This document shows positions 33,472 to 42,697 of a stretch of 64,000 bases of DNA, one piece after another. The DNA is from Muribaculum sp. Lineage in GTDB: Bacteria; Bacillota; Clostridia; Lachnospirales; Lachnospiraceae. Positions within the stretch are counted from its first letter, which is position 1. Every line of letters starts with the position of its first letter. The position numbers were made by a program, and so were the translations under genes. The notes below the pieces were generated by a model that did no database searches, was not told where the DNA came from, and saw only the letters and a list, made by a program, of their open reading frames with translations. The stretch is from the NCBI GenBank assembly GCA_023663505.1, contig JAMPHH010000013.1, positions 1 through 64,000 on the forward strand. Direction: 5' to 3'.

Positions 33472-33612
33472 TTAATCGCCGCACATGCAGTTATAGCCCA
33501 CAAAAAGCAGCAGCCCAATGATAATCAGCCCCACCAGCCGATTATTTGTTATCATCATTAACAGCATTCCCAAAGCAACCAGAAAAGAAACCAAACCAAC
33601 GAGTTTTTTCAT
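33472..33612 (-). CDS. 46-residue hydrophobic membrane protein
   Basis: A short frame: MKKLVGLVSFLVALGMLL, then MMITNNRL, then a second hydrophobic stretch VGLIIIGLLLFVGY and the tail NCMCGD. Two short membrane helices joined by a polar turn, with a basic start, give a believable hairpin membrane protein. No good ribosome site is visible, which lowers confidence. It ends 6 bp before the J-like gene and starts 69 bp after gerW, in the same orientation, so it may be part of that run. Function unknown. Confidence 0.5.
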   Translation of the reverse strand: MKKLVGLVSFLVALGMLLMMITNNRLVGLIIIGLLLFVGYNCMCGD

Positions 33613-33681
33613 AAAATGGCACACATGCAGATTATCTCGTCTTATTATATGGCATTCTCCGCTTTTTGGTGACAGTCAGTG

Positions 33682-34089
33682 TCATATCTGCTCCTCGGGG
33701 AACGCGATATCCACAATCTCGGTATCGCTCATTTCCTCCGGCTCCTTCGGCGTCGTGAACTTGTCCACCAAATCGGGAATCATATCCAAAATCTTAGTCA
33801 CGGTGTCCTGATTCTTGATATTGACAAGCTTGACGGAGCCGTTCTTGATCACCAACACGGCGCTCGGGGTCATCTTGCCGCCCAAGCCGCCCGCGCCCGA
33901 CGAGGAGCCCTTTTGATTGTTGTTGCCCGCTCCGGCGCCCACGCCAAAGGTCACGTCCACCAACGGGAGAATAATGGTGTCTCCCACCGTGGTAGCCTCG
34001 CCCACCACGGTCTTGGTGGAAAGTACGGTATTCATGCCCTGCAGCAGGGCGTCTACCACCCCGCGAAATTCATTGTTATCGTTTGCCAT
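33682..34089 (-). CDS. GerW/YtfJ-family sporulation protein
   Basis: 135 residues: VVDALLQGMNTVLSTKTVVGE, VDVTFGVGAG, a glycine/asparagine-rich loop (about 55-72), then TPSAVLVIKNGSVKLV, all diagnostic of YtfJ/GerW, a protein needed for normal spore germination in Bacillus. It lies 6 bp after the DUF2953 gene, the same ytfI-ytfJ pairing as in Bacillus, so both are expected to be expressed during sporulation. Confidence 0.88.
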   Translation of the reverse strand: MANDNNEFRGVVDALLQGMNTVLSTKTVVGEATTVGDTIILPLVDVTFGVGAGAGNNNQKGSSSGAGGLGGKMTPSAVLVIKNGSVKLVNIKNQDTVTKILDMIPDLVDKFTTPKEPEEMSDTEIVDIAFPEEQI

Positions 34090-34095
34090 CTTCTT

Positions 34096-35256
34096 TTACT
34101 CCTCTTTTAACTTAGAATACAATTTCCACAGCCGCTTGTCCAGAACAATCCGAGCAAAATGCCATAAAAGCTTAAAAATCGTGATATGTCCGGCGGCGTA
34201 CAGCTCCCCTGTCAGCACTGCCCTCTCAAAATCCGGCGTGAGTATCACATTTTCCCCCAGATAAGAGCATAGTATCCCATAAATCCCGAAAACATATCCC
34301 GTGGTGTCAGGAGCTCCCGTTCCAAAGCAAATGTCCGCCTGAAGCTTTCGGGGGCGGATACTCTTGAGTATCCTGCCAAAACGCATAAACGCATGATTCA
34401 GCAGCCCCTTGGCGTCCTCTCTCAACAGGATATCCCTGTAATGCTCCACATTATTGCGAGCCTCTTGTATTTTACCATATCTTTCTTTTATTTTATCACA
34501 TATTTTCTGAAATGTGTACTGTATTTTCTCCAAAGGAGTGCGTTTGTCGTTATTCGCCTGCCGAGCGTCGGCTTCCGAGCCCATGGATTCCTGATTGGCG
34601 GAGTCGGTTGTCTCGGACTTGCTTGCCTGAGCTTCGGCAGTTATGCTCTTGGCGGTAGAGTTTCCTGCGGGCTTAGCCTTACCTGTCTGTGCCGCTGTCG
34701 CCTTATCTCCGACTTGCTTAGCTTCGTCCGTTTGCGCCTCGGCAGCACTGGTTTTGTCCGTCTTGGTTTTTGTGGTCTTAGCCTCGGCGGTCTCGGTAGA
34801 CGCACTCCTTGTCTGCGTTTCTATCCCCTTATCTTCGTCTGTTCTGACTGTGGAGCTTTTAGCATCTACGCTCTTAGCTTTCTTTGACTTTTTAGACTCG
34901 GCAGGTTCAGAATGGTCTGTCTGCCTTTCCACAGCTTCCGCTGCCTTTCCCGAATCGAAAATCTTAAAAAACAGCACTTTCACCGTGACAGTCCCCGGCT
35001 CGGGGTAAAAGAAACGCACACGCAGGAGACCGAGCAGCCAGTCAGCCTTTGCCGCCACCTGAAGCCGATATTCCTCGGGCGAAGCTTCCGTCCCGTCCTG
35101 TGTGGGCTGTCCTTCGGGCACCTCCCGCCTGTCAGCCCTGACGCTGTAAACCACGGGCACAAAGAGAACCAACAGCAGAATCACCAACACCACACCCAGA
35201 AGCACCAACAGCAGGATACCCAAAATGCCGAGAATCTTTAATATAATGGTCAACAT
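34096..35256 (-). CDS. DUF2953 protein (YtfI-like) with a long low-complexity insert
   Basis: 386 residues, larger than usual for this family. An N-terminal membrane helix (about 5-38), then a beta-rich piece, then about 145 residues (100-245) of Thr/Ala/Lys/Glu-rich low-complexity sequence, then the conserved C-terminal block with FGTGAPDTTGYVFGIYG and LTPDFERAVLTGEL. The conserved end and coupling to gerW identify it as the ytfI counterpart of spore-formers. The insert appears strain-variable by composition. It overlaps the next upstream gene by 7 bp. Confidence 0.8.
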   Translation of the reverse strand: MLTIILKILGILGILLLVLLGVVLVILLLVLFVPVVYSVRADRREVPEGQPTQDGTEASPEEYRLQVAAKADWLLGLLRVRFFYPEPGTVTVKVLFFKIFDSGKAAEAVERQTDHSEPAESKKSKKAKSVDAKSSTVRTDEDKGIETQTRSASTETAEAKTTKTKTDKTSAAEAQTDEAKQVGDKATAAQTGKAKPAGNSTAKSITAEAQASKSETTDSANQESMGSEADARQANNDKRTPLEKIQYTFQKICDKIKERYGKIQEARNNVEHYRDILLREDAKGLLNHAFMRFGRILKSIRPRKLQADICFGTGAPDTTGYVFGIYGILCSYLGENVILTPDFERAVLTGELYAAGHITIFKLLWHFARIVLDKRLWKLYSKLKEE

Positions 35257-35573
35257 ATCAAGAACTCCTTCAGCTTACAATCTCCGCGGCTATCCAAGCA
35301 TTCCTGCACAATCTGCTCTATCAGCTTCAAAGCGTCCTCATAGTCCCTTGCAAGCCCGACCACCTGCATGGGAACGTCCTCGTAAAACCTTTGCGCCAGT
35401 TGCCTCGCGTCAAAAAATTCCAACTGATCCAAGGGATTGCTCGCGAAGGTGATCACATAAACCTTGGCGCGAAGCGGCTTTTCCACAAGCTTTTTCTTTA
35501 TTTTATCCAGTTTTTTCTCCTTAATGCCCTCGCCCAAGTACAGCTTGGGATAAAAGGTAAGCATTCTGCCCAT
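35250..35573 (-). CDS. unknown small conserved protein
   Basis: 107 residues, soluble and basic: starts GRMLTFYPKLYLGEGI, has KKLDKIKKKLVEKP and ends in cysteine-containing DCKLKEFLIC. I do not recognise the family. GAGGG seven bases before the ATG at 35573 supports that start over one six codons earlier. It leads the DUF2953-gerW run and overlaps DUF2953 by 7 bp, so a link to sporulation is possible. Confidence 0.7.
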   Translation of the reverse strand: MGRMLTFYPKLYLGEGIKEKKLDKIKKKLVEKPLRAKVYVITFASNPLDQLEFFDARQLAQRFYEDVPMQVVGLARDYEDALKLIEQIVQECLDSRGDCKLKEFLIC

Positions 35574-35676
35574 ATTGACGCCCTCAATCACTACATATGA
35601 AAGAGTATATCATACATTTAACGCAAAAACAATTTTTAAATTCTTTTAAGATTTTTAATTTTTCGGAAAATTTTCA

Positions 35677-35704
35677 TTGACATATTGATGGAATATTTTA
35701 TACT
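35677..35704 (+). promoter_or_regulatory. sigma-A promoter of the HD-GYP gene
   Basis: TTGACA (35677-35682), 16 nt, TATACT (35699-35704): perfect -35, five of six at -10. The leader of about 125 nt then runs through the inverted-repeat element at 35739-35797. Upstream sequence 35592-35676 is AT-rich with nothing else recognised. Confidence 0.72.
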
Positions 35705-35738
35705 TAGAATAGACATAAATATTAAATTTGTATAAACT

Positions 35739-35797
35739 GTAACTGTTCAGAACTAAGCAAACTCGCAGTGTTTACGAGGTTGGTTCTAAATAGTTAC
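35739..35797. repeat. 59-bp inverted-repeat element in the HD-GYP leader
   Basis: GTAACTGTTCAGAAC at the left end pairs with GGTTCTAAATAGTTAC at the right; an internal CTCG/CGAG hairpin lies between. Same family as 55723-55829 (107 bp) and the solo end at 28088-28105. As RNA it would form a long stem in the 5' leader. Confidence 0.72.
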
Positions 35798-35835
35798 CAT
35801 AGATTTTGAAACCGAGCACATAGGAGGGTACGGCT

Positions 35836-36888
35836 TTGAAGGCAGTCGCTATAATGGCATTGACACCGGGAATGGTATTGGGGGAGGATGTAGAGGTTCA
35901 GGGAAAGGTGGTCTATCCCGTCGGCACGAAATTGAGCAAGGAGATCATTGAGAAATTAAATCGTTATTCTCTGATGTGTGTCACTGTCATGGAGGATATT
36001 GACCTTGCCTCCACCCATTATGAGAAGATTCGTTTCAACGAGAACTTCAAGCAGTTTGAGCAGACCTACAACACCACTCTCATGAAGTACAAATCATTGA
36101 TGACATCATTCCTGCAGACCGGTGTGCAGGTTCCTGACGATACCCTGATACAGCTTTATGACGAGCTCTACACAACGATTCCCTCCGGCTCCATGCTCTT
36201 GGATTATCTCTATAATCTGATGCCCAATGAGGACGAGCTGACCTTCAGCCATTGCCTGAACTCCGCGCTTCTGGCGGGAACGATCGCTGACTCGCTCGCC
36301 ATGAATGAGCTTGCCAAGCGCAACATGATTCTAAGCGGATTCTATTACGATATCGGCAAGCTTCAGCTCCCCTATGATTTGCTGTGGAAGCCCGGGAAGC
36401 TGACTCCCGAGGAATTTAAGATTATCCAGACCCACCCCGTGGTGGGCTATTCCCTTGTGCGCAATCTCGATATAAGCGACCATGTGAAGAACGCCGTTAT
36501 CATGCACCATGAGCGCCTTGACGGAAGCGGCTATCCCTATCATATGCAGGGCGAGAAAATAGATGTCTACGCCCGCTATATCGCCATTGTGGACGCCTAT
36601 ATCGCCATGGCGTCGCCCAGATCCTACCGCACCGCGATGACGCCGCTGCAGATTGTGGCTAATTTTGAGGAAAATATGTCTCGATTTGACATCGAGCTTT
36701 TGATGAGAGTCATGAATAAGATCGCTGCCGCACAGATTGGCACCAGAGTCCAGTTGAACAACGACACGGTATGGGAGGTTTTGATCATTCACCGGGACAA
36801 GCTCTCCCGCCCGATCTTAAAAAATGACGATAGTGAGATTCTGGATCTGTTAAATCACCCTGAGCTGCAGATCGTCAAAATGATGTAA
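35836..36888 (+). CDS. HD-GYP-domain protein with altered metal-site residues
   Basis: 350 residues. HD-GYP proteins usually hydrolyse cyclic di-GMP. The C-terminal domain (about 130-300) has HHERLDGSGYP (224-234), H139 and H200, but the central HDIGK reads YYDIGK (Y171 in place of the metal-binding His) and the usual DALT-type motif is changed to AYIAMAS. It may have reduced activity or act as a binding protein. The N-terminal 100 residues lack a receiver domain. It starts with TTG at 35836, eight bases after AGGAGG. Its end overlaps the convergent Nudix gene by 14 bp. Confidence 0.82.
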   Translation: MKAVAIMALTPGMVLGEDVEVQGKVVYPVGTKLSKEIIEKLNRYSLMCVTVMEDIDLASTHYEKIRFNENFKQFEQTYNTTLMKYKSLMTSFLQTGVQVPDDTLIQLYDELYTTIPSGSMLLDYLYNLMPNEDELTFSHCLNSALLAGTIADSLAMNELAKRNMILSGFYYDIGKLQLPYDLLWKPGKLTPEEFKIIQTHPVVGYSLVRNLDISDHVKNAVIMHHERLDGSGYPYHMQGEKIDVYARYIAIVDAYIAMASPRSYRTAMTPLQIVANFEENMSRFDIELLMRVMNKIAAAQIGTRVQLNNDTVWEVLIIHRDKLSRPILKNDDSEILDLLNHPELQIVKMM

Positions 36889-37327
36889 AGCTATCCCATT
36901 CATTGTTCTTGCGAAGCTCCTGATATTCATTATACGCCTGCTCGAGAATCTGCTTCTCATTGGCGAATTTCAGGAGATGCCACGCCTCATGGTATTTGTA
37001 ATAGCCGGAGTCCACAAAGAACTCCTCCTTTTGAGGTTTACTGTAATAGCTGTCCGTTGACATCAGATACCAGTGAACCTCCTTCTCCACCGTATCCTCG
37101 GGGACTGTAAAGGAATATTCGCTCTTGCCGACGTATTTGACAATGGACGCCTCCACACCCGACTCCTCGCGAACCTCGCGGAGCGCGGTCTCGGTATACT
37201 CCTCCCCCTGCTCCACGGTTCCCTTTGGCAGCACCCAGCCCTCATATTTATTCCGATAATTCTTGTAGAGAAGCAATATCTTTCCCCTGAAAATAACAAC
37301 TCCGCCACAGCTTACCGTCTCTATCAT
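36875..37327 (-). CDS. Nudix hydrolase
   Basis: 150 residues. The Nudix box is complete: GTVEQGEEYTETALREVREESGV, whose REVREESG carries the metal-binding glutamates. Preceded by the usual CGGVVIFRGK strand and WVLPKG. Substrates of such proteins are nucleoside diphosphates linked to another group (dinucleotide polyphosphates, damaged nucleotides); the specific one is unknown. The ATG overlaps the preceding PBP stop codon by 4 bp, so translation is coupled. Confidence 0.88.
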   Translation of the reverse strand: MIETVSCGGVVIFRGKILLLYKNYRNKYEGWVLPKGTVEQGEEYTETALREVREESGVEASIVKYVGKSEYSFTVPEDTVEKEVHWYLMSTDSYYSKPQKEEFFVDSGYYKYHEAWHLLKFANEKQILEQAYNEYQELRKNNEWDSFTSF

Positions 37328-38802
37328 TGCGCAACCTCCTGCTCAGTCACGGGCTTTTGTTCAAAATACGCGTCGAACAAGCGTCTTGCGATGGGAACGG
37401 CGTAATCTCCGCCAGACCCGGCGCCCTCCACGATGATCGTGACGCACACCTCCGGATTCTCCGCCGGCGCAAAGCCGGTAAACCACGCGTGACTGTCCCC
37501 CTTGACATTATTATATTCCGCGGAACCGGTTTTACCCGCCACCGTGTAGGAAAGCCCTTTTAATTTGGTGGCTGTGCCGCTCTCCACCACGGATATCATC
37601 ATATCCCTGAGAATCTGCGACTCGTCCTCCGTCATCAGATGTCCATAGGAAGCGGGTTTAAACGCTTTTACGGTGTTTCCCGCGTCATTCTCCACCCTGT
37701 CGATCACATAGGGCTTCATCAAAAGCCCGTTATTGGCAATGGCACAGGTGATCATATTCAGATGGATTGGCGTGATCTGCGTCCTGCCCTGCCCGATCGA
37801 GGTCTGAATCATTTCATCGTCCGTCATATCCGCGGAAACCGACACCCCGCTCTTGGCATAAGTGAGGGTCAGGGGCAGCTCCTTGTCAAACAGCAGACCG
37901 TCCAGTGTGGTCTGAAACTGTGTCCTGTCAAGCTTCATTCCCAGATTGGCAAAGGAGGAATTGCAGGACTTGGCAAAGGAGCTGTCAAAGCTCACCGCCC
38001 CGTGATTGGCGCCGTGATAACAGCTTATCCTGCTATCCCCATAGCGATAGGAGCCGTTACACTGATAGGTGTAGCCGTTCCATGTGCCGGGATTCTCCCT
38101 GATATATTCCAATGCCGTCACAATCTTAAAGGTAGAGCCCGGGGGATAAAGCCCCTGTGTCGCGCGGTTTAGGAGCACCGTACTGGACTCGTCCTCGAGC
38201 AGACTGTCCCATATCTGCGTGATTTCATTAGGGTCAAAGTCAGGGTGTGACACCATCGCCAGAATCCTGCCCGTTGCCACCTCCGTGACAATGATCGCGC
38301 CATTATAGACATTCAGCTGCTTGTCAGCCACCTCCTGAATCTGCACGTCCAAGGTGGTGTAGACATTGTCTCCCGGGTTCTTAAGCCCCGCCATATCGTT
38401 CGCCACCTTATTGTTGATGGAGGTGTTAGTGTTGATCAGGTAATAATTTGCCTGCGCCTCTACTCCCATGCGTCCCTGTGTGGAATATCCCACCACATGG
38501 GCAAAAAGATTTTCAAAGGGATATTTCCTCGTCTCGTTCTGCTCATCATCTAACACGGTCTGGGCTAAAACCTCTCCGTCTCTGGAATAGATTGTGCCGC
38601 GGTAATTTCTGGAAAGCAGAATCTCCTGTCGGGAATTATAGCTGTTGTTGATCATATCCTGCTCGTTCGTTGCCACGAAATGCACCAGATATACTGACAT
38701 GCCAAGGAATAACGCGCTAAACACCACCATTGTCAGTATGATCTCGACAAAGTTGCCCACATGCCGTTTGGAGCCGCTTGGCTTTTCACGATTTTTCAAC
38801 AT
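37324..38802 (-). CDS. class B penicillin-binding protein (transpeptidase)
   Basis: Cross-links peptidoglycan. 492 residues: one N-terminal membrane anchor (about 18-42), a short linker region, then the transpeptidase domain with STFK (S223, K226), SCN (279-281) and KTG (424-426). No PASTA domains and no large pedestal, so it is a compact relative of PBP2/FtsI. Start at 38802 has AGGAGGG eight bases upstream, inside the end of the FtsW/RodA gene; the 17-bp overlap shows they are made together as a polymerase-transpeptidase pair. Confidence 0.9.
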   Translation of the reverse strand: MLKNREKPSGSKRHVGNFVEIILTMVVFSALFLGMSVYLVHFVATNEQDMINNSYNSRQEILLSRNYRGTIYSRDGEVLAQTVLDDEQNETRKYPFENLFAHVVGYSTQGRMGVEAQANYYLINTNTSINNKVANDMAGLKNPGDNVYTTLDVQIQEVADKQLNVYNGAIIVTEVATGRILAMVSHPDFDPNEITQIWDSLLEDESSTVLLNRATQGLYPPGSTFKIVTALEYIRENPGTWNGYTYQCNGSYRYGDSRISCYHGANHGAVSFDSSFAKSCNSSFANLGMKLDRTQFQTTLDGLLFDKELPLTLTYAKSGVSVSADMTDDEMIQTSIGQGRTQITPIHLNMITCAIANNGLLMKPYVIDRVENDAGNTVKAFKPASYGHLMTEDESQILRDMMISVVESGTATKLKGLSYTVAGKTGSAEYNNVKGDSHAWFTGFAPAENPEVCVTIIVEGAGSGGDYAVPIARRLFDAYFEQKPVTEQEVAQ

Positions 38803-40150
38803 GCTTTTCTCCCTCCTGCTGCTGTAAACGGATAAAGATCCCCTGAATGACAAAGAACATAAACATCGTTGCCATCACGGAGCTTCCCCCATAGCTGATA
38901 AAGGGAAGCGTCACGCCCGTGTGCGGGATAAACTTGATCCCGCCGCCCACGGCAAGGAAGATCTGAAAAATATACATAATGCCAATCCCATAGACGATAA
39001 GCTGATAAAAGCGGTCATAGATACACAGCGCCGTCTGCATGATCGAGATAAAGCAGCATACGCACACGATGAGCACGCAGATGCCTGTGATCACCCCCAG
39101 CTCCTCACAGATGGAGGAGAAGATAAAGTCCGCAGATACGATCGGAATCGCCGTGGGATTCCCCTTTAGAATTCCCATGCCAAACCAGCTCCCGCTCCCC
39201 ACCGCAAAGAGGGACTGCGTAATCTGGAAGCCCTGATTGTCAATATAGCTCCAAGGATCCTGCCATGCCAGTACGCGAATGCGCACATGAGAGAAAAGCC
39301 GATACGCCGCAATCGCTGCTCCGCTTCCGCCTACCACCCCCGCCAACAGGTAGAGGTAATTCCTGGTGGCAACAAATACCACCAACACATACGCGATAAA
39401 GAAGATCAGAGCGCTCCCCAGATCGGTGGAAAGCACCAGTACGATCACATGGATTCCCGCCAACACCGCCGTGATAGCGACGCGCAGGAAGGAGGTCTCC
39501 TCCCAGAGCGCTCCCGCCAGGAAGAACAGGAACAATATTTTCACAAACTCCGAAGGCTGAAGGGTGATGTCCGCGATTTGCACGGAGATATTAGAGCCGC
39601 GGGTCTCGTCCCCGAGGAGCAATACCGCGCTCAAAAGCGCGATTCCCACCGCCGCATACAGCCATGTCATTTTCTTTAAGAACCGCACCTTGCTGAACAA
39701 GAACGGAATCAGGAGCGATATGATCAGCGATATCAAAACGATGATATACTGCTTGATCGCACTGGAAAAGGAGAGTCTCGATATCATCATCAAGCCGATT
39801 CCGAGCAGCATACACATATTATTCAATAGCAGCCTGTTGCATTGCTCATAGATGGCAGGCACCAAAAATACCACCGCCAACAGGAAAAATTCCACAAAAA
39901 GGAAGAAAAACAGATATTGCATATCCTGACTGACCGAGGCGGATTCGTCCGTCGGCGCGCCCTTGCTGCCCAAGATCAGGTCCACAAAGCAAATCGTCTG
40001 CAAAAGAAACATCAGGACGATCTGAACGACATAAACCGGCCGTCTCCCGCCATGTGCCCCATAGCGAAACGCATAGAAGCAGCTCAAGGTATAAAGCACC
40101 ATCAAGCCACATATGAAATATTTAGATAATTCAAGCACGTACTCGCCCAT
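38786..40150 (-). CDS. FtsW/RodA/SpoVE-family peptidoglycan glycosyltransferase
   Basis: A SEDS-family polytopic membrane protein of about 454 residues that polymerises lipid II. About ten hydrophobic helices, with the conserved ILFLFFLAGALWEE region, VLSTDLGSALIFFIAYV, and the C-terminal GVTLPFISYGGSSVMATM signature. Which of division, elongation or sporulation it serves cannot be told; coupling to a compact class B PBP gene is seen. ATG at 40150 is preferred for its AGAGG; an in-frame ATG lies four codons upstream. Confidence 0.88.
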   Translation of the reverse strand: MGEYVLELSKYFICGLMVLYTLSCFYAFRYGAHGGRRPVYVVQIVLMFLLQTICFVDLILGSKGAPTDESASVSQDMQYLFFFLFVEFFLLAVVFLVPAIYEQCNRLLLNNMCMLLGIGLMMISRLSFSSAIKQYIIVLISLIISLLIPFLFSKVRFLKKMTWLYAAVGIALLSAVLLLGDETRGSNISVQIADITLQPSEFVKILFLFFLAGALWEETSFLRVAITAVLAGIHVIVLVLSTDLGSALIFFIAYVLVVFVATRNYLYLLAGVVGGSGAAIAAYRLFSHVRIRVLAWQDPWSYIDNQGFQITQSLFAVGSGSWFGMGILKGNPTAIPIVSADFIFSSICEELGVITGICVLIVCVCCFISIMQTALCIYDRFYQLIVYGIGIMYIFQIFLAVGGGIKFIPHTGVTLPFISYGGSSVMATMFMFFVIQGIFIRLQQQEGEKHVEKS

Positions 40151-40196
40151 TCTGCCTCTCATTCCGCCGCCATAGCAGCCCTACATTCCTTTGCTT

Positions 40197-42530
40197 TTAT
40201 TCCACTCCCCGCTTCTCGTGTCCGGTAGTGTATTCTGTATATGGTAAATCCCCCTTCGCGCCGGAGAGGAAATACTGTAGTATACGGGTGGTCTCCCGAG
40301 CGTCCTCAATCGTAAAATCTATCCGAAAATCCGCCGTTTCACGCCATTTGGAAAGCCCTGCGTGAAGCGAAAGCGGCAGGCTGTTGTATATGATATTCAT
40401 ACATTGCCGACAGCTCCTAAGCACGGGAAAACGCTTCTGATAACGGTCAATCAGGAAGCTGACATCATTCTCATTTGGCTTATCCTTCTGACACCCCTCC
40501 ATGGTATTGACAATACAATTGGCGGTGAGCATCAGCGGAATCCGCCCATAGACAAGCTTCTCGCATGGAAGCGCACACCCCGCCAGCAATTGGCGCTGCT
40601 CTCCCGCCCTCAATTCATAGGGGAGACAAAAGCCCTTCAAGAGAGAATGCTGACCATCACCGCCGTCATGATCACCCTGATCATCGCTGTCAACACGGCA
40701 CAATTCCCACAGGCAGCGCAGGCTCTCATGATTCCAGACATAAAGCCCCGCGTCCGTGTATATGGCGGGCTGTACTCCATATTTACCCGTCATTTCCCTG
40801 AGATAGCCCAGCCCGTCCATTGAACGCACCAGAAAGCCGTGAAGCATGTCTTTATTTTGCAGATAAATTGTCCAAATTTCCTCCAAAAAGGAGCTGTCAC
40901 TGCTTCTGATGATCGGGGGAAGGGCGACGATTATCTCAAACCCGCGGAATGCCTTCAGCCGCTCCCATATTAACAGCTCGTCCCCTTTCTGCATTCGGTA
41001 AAGCAGCTCCGCTTCCAGATAGACACGCCGCGGAAGAACAAGTTCAGCTTGGGGACGCTGCAGCAGCTCAAGCAGTGCGCCCAATTGCTGCGCCGTGCGG
41101 CAAAGCACATGAAACTGCCCGCGCATGGATTTGGTGGTAGCAGTTGCTTTTTCTGCCGCCCTATGCTTAGGAACGTCGCCGCCCTGTCTCGACACAGGCA
41201 GCCCGTTTCTTAGAATCAACTGATTTTCCAGTGCTTCTATCGCCTGCCTGCGCAATTCATTCAATGCCTTCAACGGATAAAAAGCATTCCCGTCAAGCGC
41301 AATCTCCATCTCGTCCACACAGAACACCGTGTCTCCCGTTTTCCCAAGCTGCCTGCGTATATTGTCCTCGTCAATCGGACGGTTTAGGGCGGCTGATACC
41401 TCGTCACCTGTCACGGTTATCGTGGAGGCGTCCTGCATATCGTCTGCGAGCGGAATCGGCATGTCGCTCCCTGTGATGATCGCAGTAAGGCGGGCGGGCT
41501 GACCGACGTGAAGCTCCGCCTGCAGCTTTAGTCTGATACGTGGTCTTTTGTCCAGATAACGCGCCCTGATCTGCGCAAGCAGGGTCTCGTCATTCTCGCC
41601 GTAGGACGGACTGGTGAGCGTCACCATATCCCTTCCGTTATGGCGGTAATAATAGCCGTCCTGAAGCTCGCTGCGAATATAGAGCGTCCTCAGCGCCGCC
41701 AAGTCCTCCGCGGTCACGGGAGACTCCTCACCCCGATAAGCCTTATCTATATATCTGCGATAAATCGCCGTGACGCCCGCTGCATATTCAGGCTTCTTCA
41801 TACGTCCCTCAATCTTGAAGGAATCGATGCCCGCCGAGATCAGCTCCACTACATGCTCCACGGTACACATATCCTTAAGGCTCAAAGAATATGCCTCCCT
41901 GCTCACATGCCCCTCCCGCTCCACGCGGTAAGGGAGTCTGCAGGGCTGTGCGCAGCGCCCCCTGTTGCCGCTTCTGCCGCCCAAGATACTGCTGAAAAGG
42001 CACTGCCCCGAATAGCAATAACACATAGCCCCGTGAATAAAGGTTTCCACCTGCAGCCTCGAGACTTCCTTTAGCTCTCTTATCTGCGCAAGGTCAAGCT
42101 CCCTTGCCGGGACGATTCTCACCGCCCCCATCTGCCTCAACAGCTTGGCCCCATATCTCCCCGTCAGCGTCATCTGTGTGCTGACATGAAGCTCCATCTC
42201 GGGAAAATGCTCTCTGATCAGGGCAAAAGCGCCGATATCCTGCACGATCACACCGTCAAGCCCCGCCTCGTACAAGGGCTGCAAATATGGGATAAGCTCC
42301 GAGAGCTCCGCCTCCTTGACCAGAGTATTTACCGTCAAATAAACCCTCCGCCCCCAGATATGGGCATATCTGATACAGACGAGCAATTCCTCCGATGTGA
42401 AATTGTCGGCATATGCCCTCGCGCCAAAGCGTTCACCTCCCAAATAGACGGCATCGGCTCCGGCATGGATAGCACCGTAAAATCCGTCAGGATTCCCCGC
42501 CGGCGCCAGAAGCTCCACCCTTCGGTTCAT
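40197..42530 (-). CDS. U32-family peptidase-like RNA hydroxylation protein
   Basis: 777 residues of the U32 family (RlhA/TrhP/YhbU relatives). The N-terminal domain (about 1-290) has LLAPAGNPDGFYGAIHAGADAVY, STQMTLTG and the cysteine motif region HGAMCYCYSGQCLFSS with GRCAQPCR, which holds an iron-sulfur cluster in related proteins. A DUF3656-type middle and a C-terminal region follow, as in the long form. Members are implicated in 23S rRNA C2501 or tRNA U34 hydroxylation using prephenate; which applies here is unknown. Three palindromes lie in its leader (42571-42647). Confidence 0.88.
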   Translation of the reverse strand: MNRRVELLAPAGNPDGFYGAIHAGADAVYLGGERFGARAYADNFTSEELLVCIRYAHIWGRRVYLTVNTLVKEAELSELIPYLQPLYEAGLDGVIVQDIGAFALIREHFPEMELHVSTQMTLTGRYGAKLLRQMGAVRIVPARELDLAQIRELKEVSRLQVETFIHGAMCYCYSGQCLFSSILGGRSGNRGRCAQPCRLPYRVEREGHVSREAYSLSLKDMCTVEHVVELISAGIDSFKIEGRMKKPEYAAGVTAIYRRYIDKAYRGEESPVTAEDLAALRTLYIRSELQDGYYYRHNGRDMVTLTSPSYGENDETLLAQIRARYLDKRPRIRLKLQAELHVGQPARLTAIITGSDMPIPLADDMQDASTITVTGDEVSAALNRPIDEDNIRRQLGKTGDTVFCVDEMEIALDGNAFYPLKALNELRRQAIEALENQLILRNGLPVSRQGGDVPKHRAAEKATATTKSMRGQFHVLCRTAQQLGALLELLQRPQAELVLPRRVYLEAELLYRMQKGDELLIWERLKAFRGFEIIVALPPIIRSSDSSFLEEIWTIYLQNKDMLHGFLVRSMDGLGYLREMTGKYGVQPAIYTDAGLYVWNHESLRCLWELCRVDSDDQGDHDGGDGQHSLLKGFCLPYELRAGEQRQLLAGCALPCEKLVYGRIPLMLTANCIVNTMEGCQKDKPNENDVSFLIDRYQKRFPVLRSCRQCMNIIYNSLPLSLHAGLSKWRETADFRIDFTIEDARETTRILQYFLSGAKGDLPYTEYTTGHEKRGVE

Positions 42531-42570
42531 TCCGTATCTCCTCGATCAACAACCCCGCAACATTCGCCAA

Positions 42571-42647
42571 ACCAATTTCATTGGTAATCCAATCTCGTTG
42601 GATTTATGCTCATGCAATCATTGACACAAAGTCAACTGTGTTGACTT
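42571..42647. repeat. three short perfect inverted repeats upstream of the U32 gene
   Basis: ACCAAT-TTC-ATTGGT (42571-42585) abuts AATCCAA-TCTCG-TTGGATT (42586-42604); AAGTCAAC-TGT-GTTGACTT (42629-42647) follows. The first two are also imperfect direct repeats of each other (CCAAYGARATTGG). They lie within 120 bp of the start codon and could be operators or tandem RNA hairpins. The rest of 42531-42697 shows nothing else. Confidence 0.6.
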
Positions 42648-42697
42648 GGCTCGCTGTGCGCCTTGACTGCATATTTCATCTTCATAGGGCTGTGCAT

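Noticed and set aside
35705..35835. Cyclic di-GMP riboswitch in the HD-GYP leader
   Set aside because: The leader consists of a repeat element shared with other loci and shows no conserved riboswitch core.
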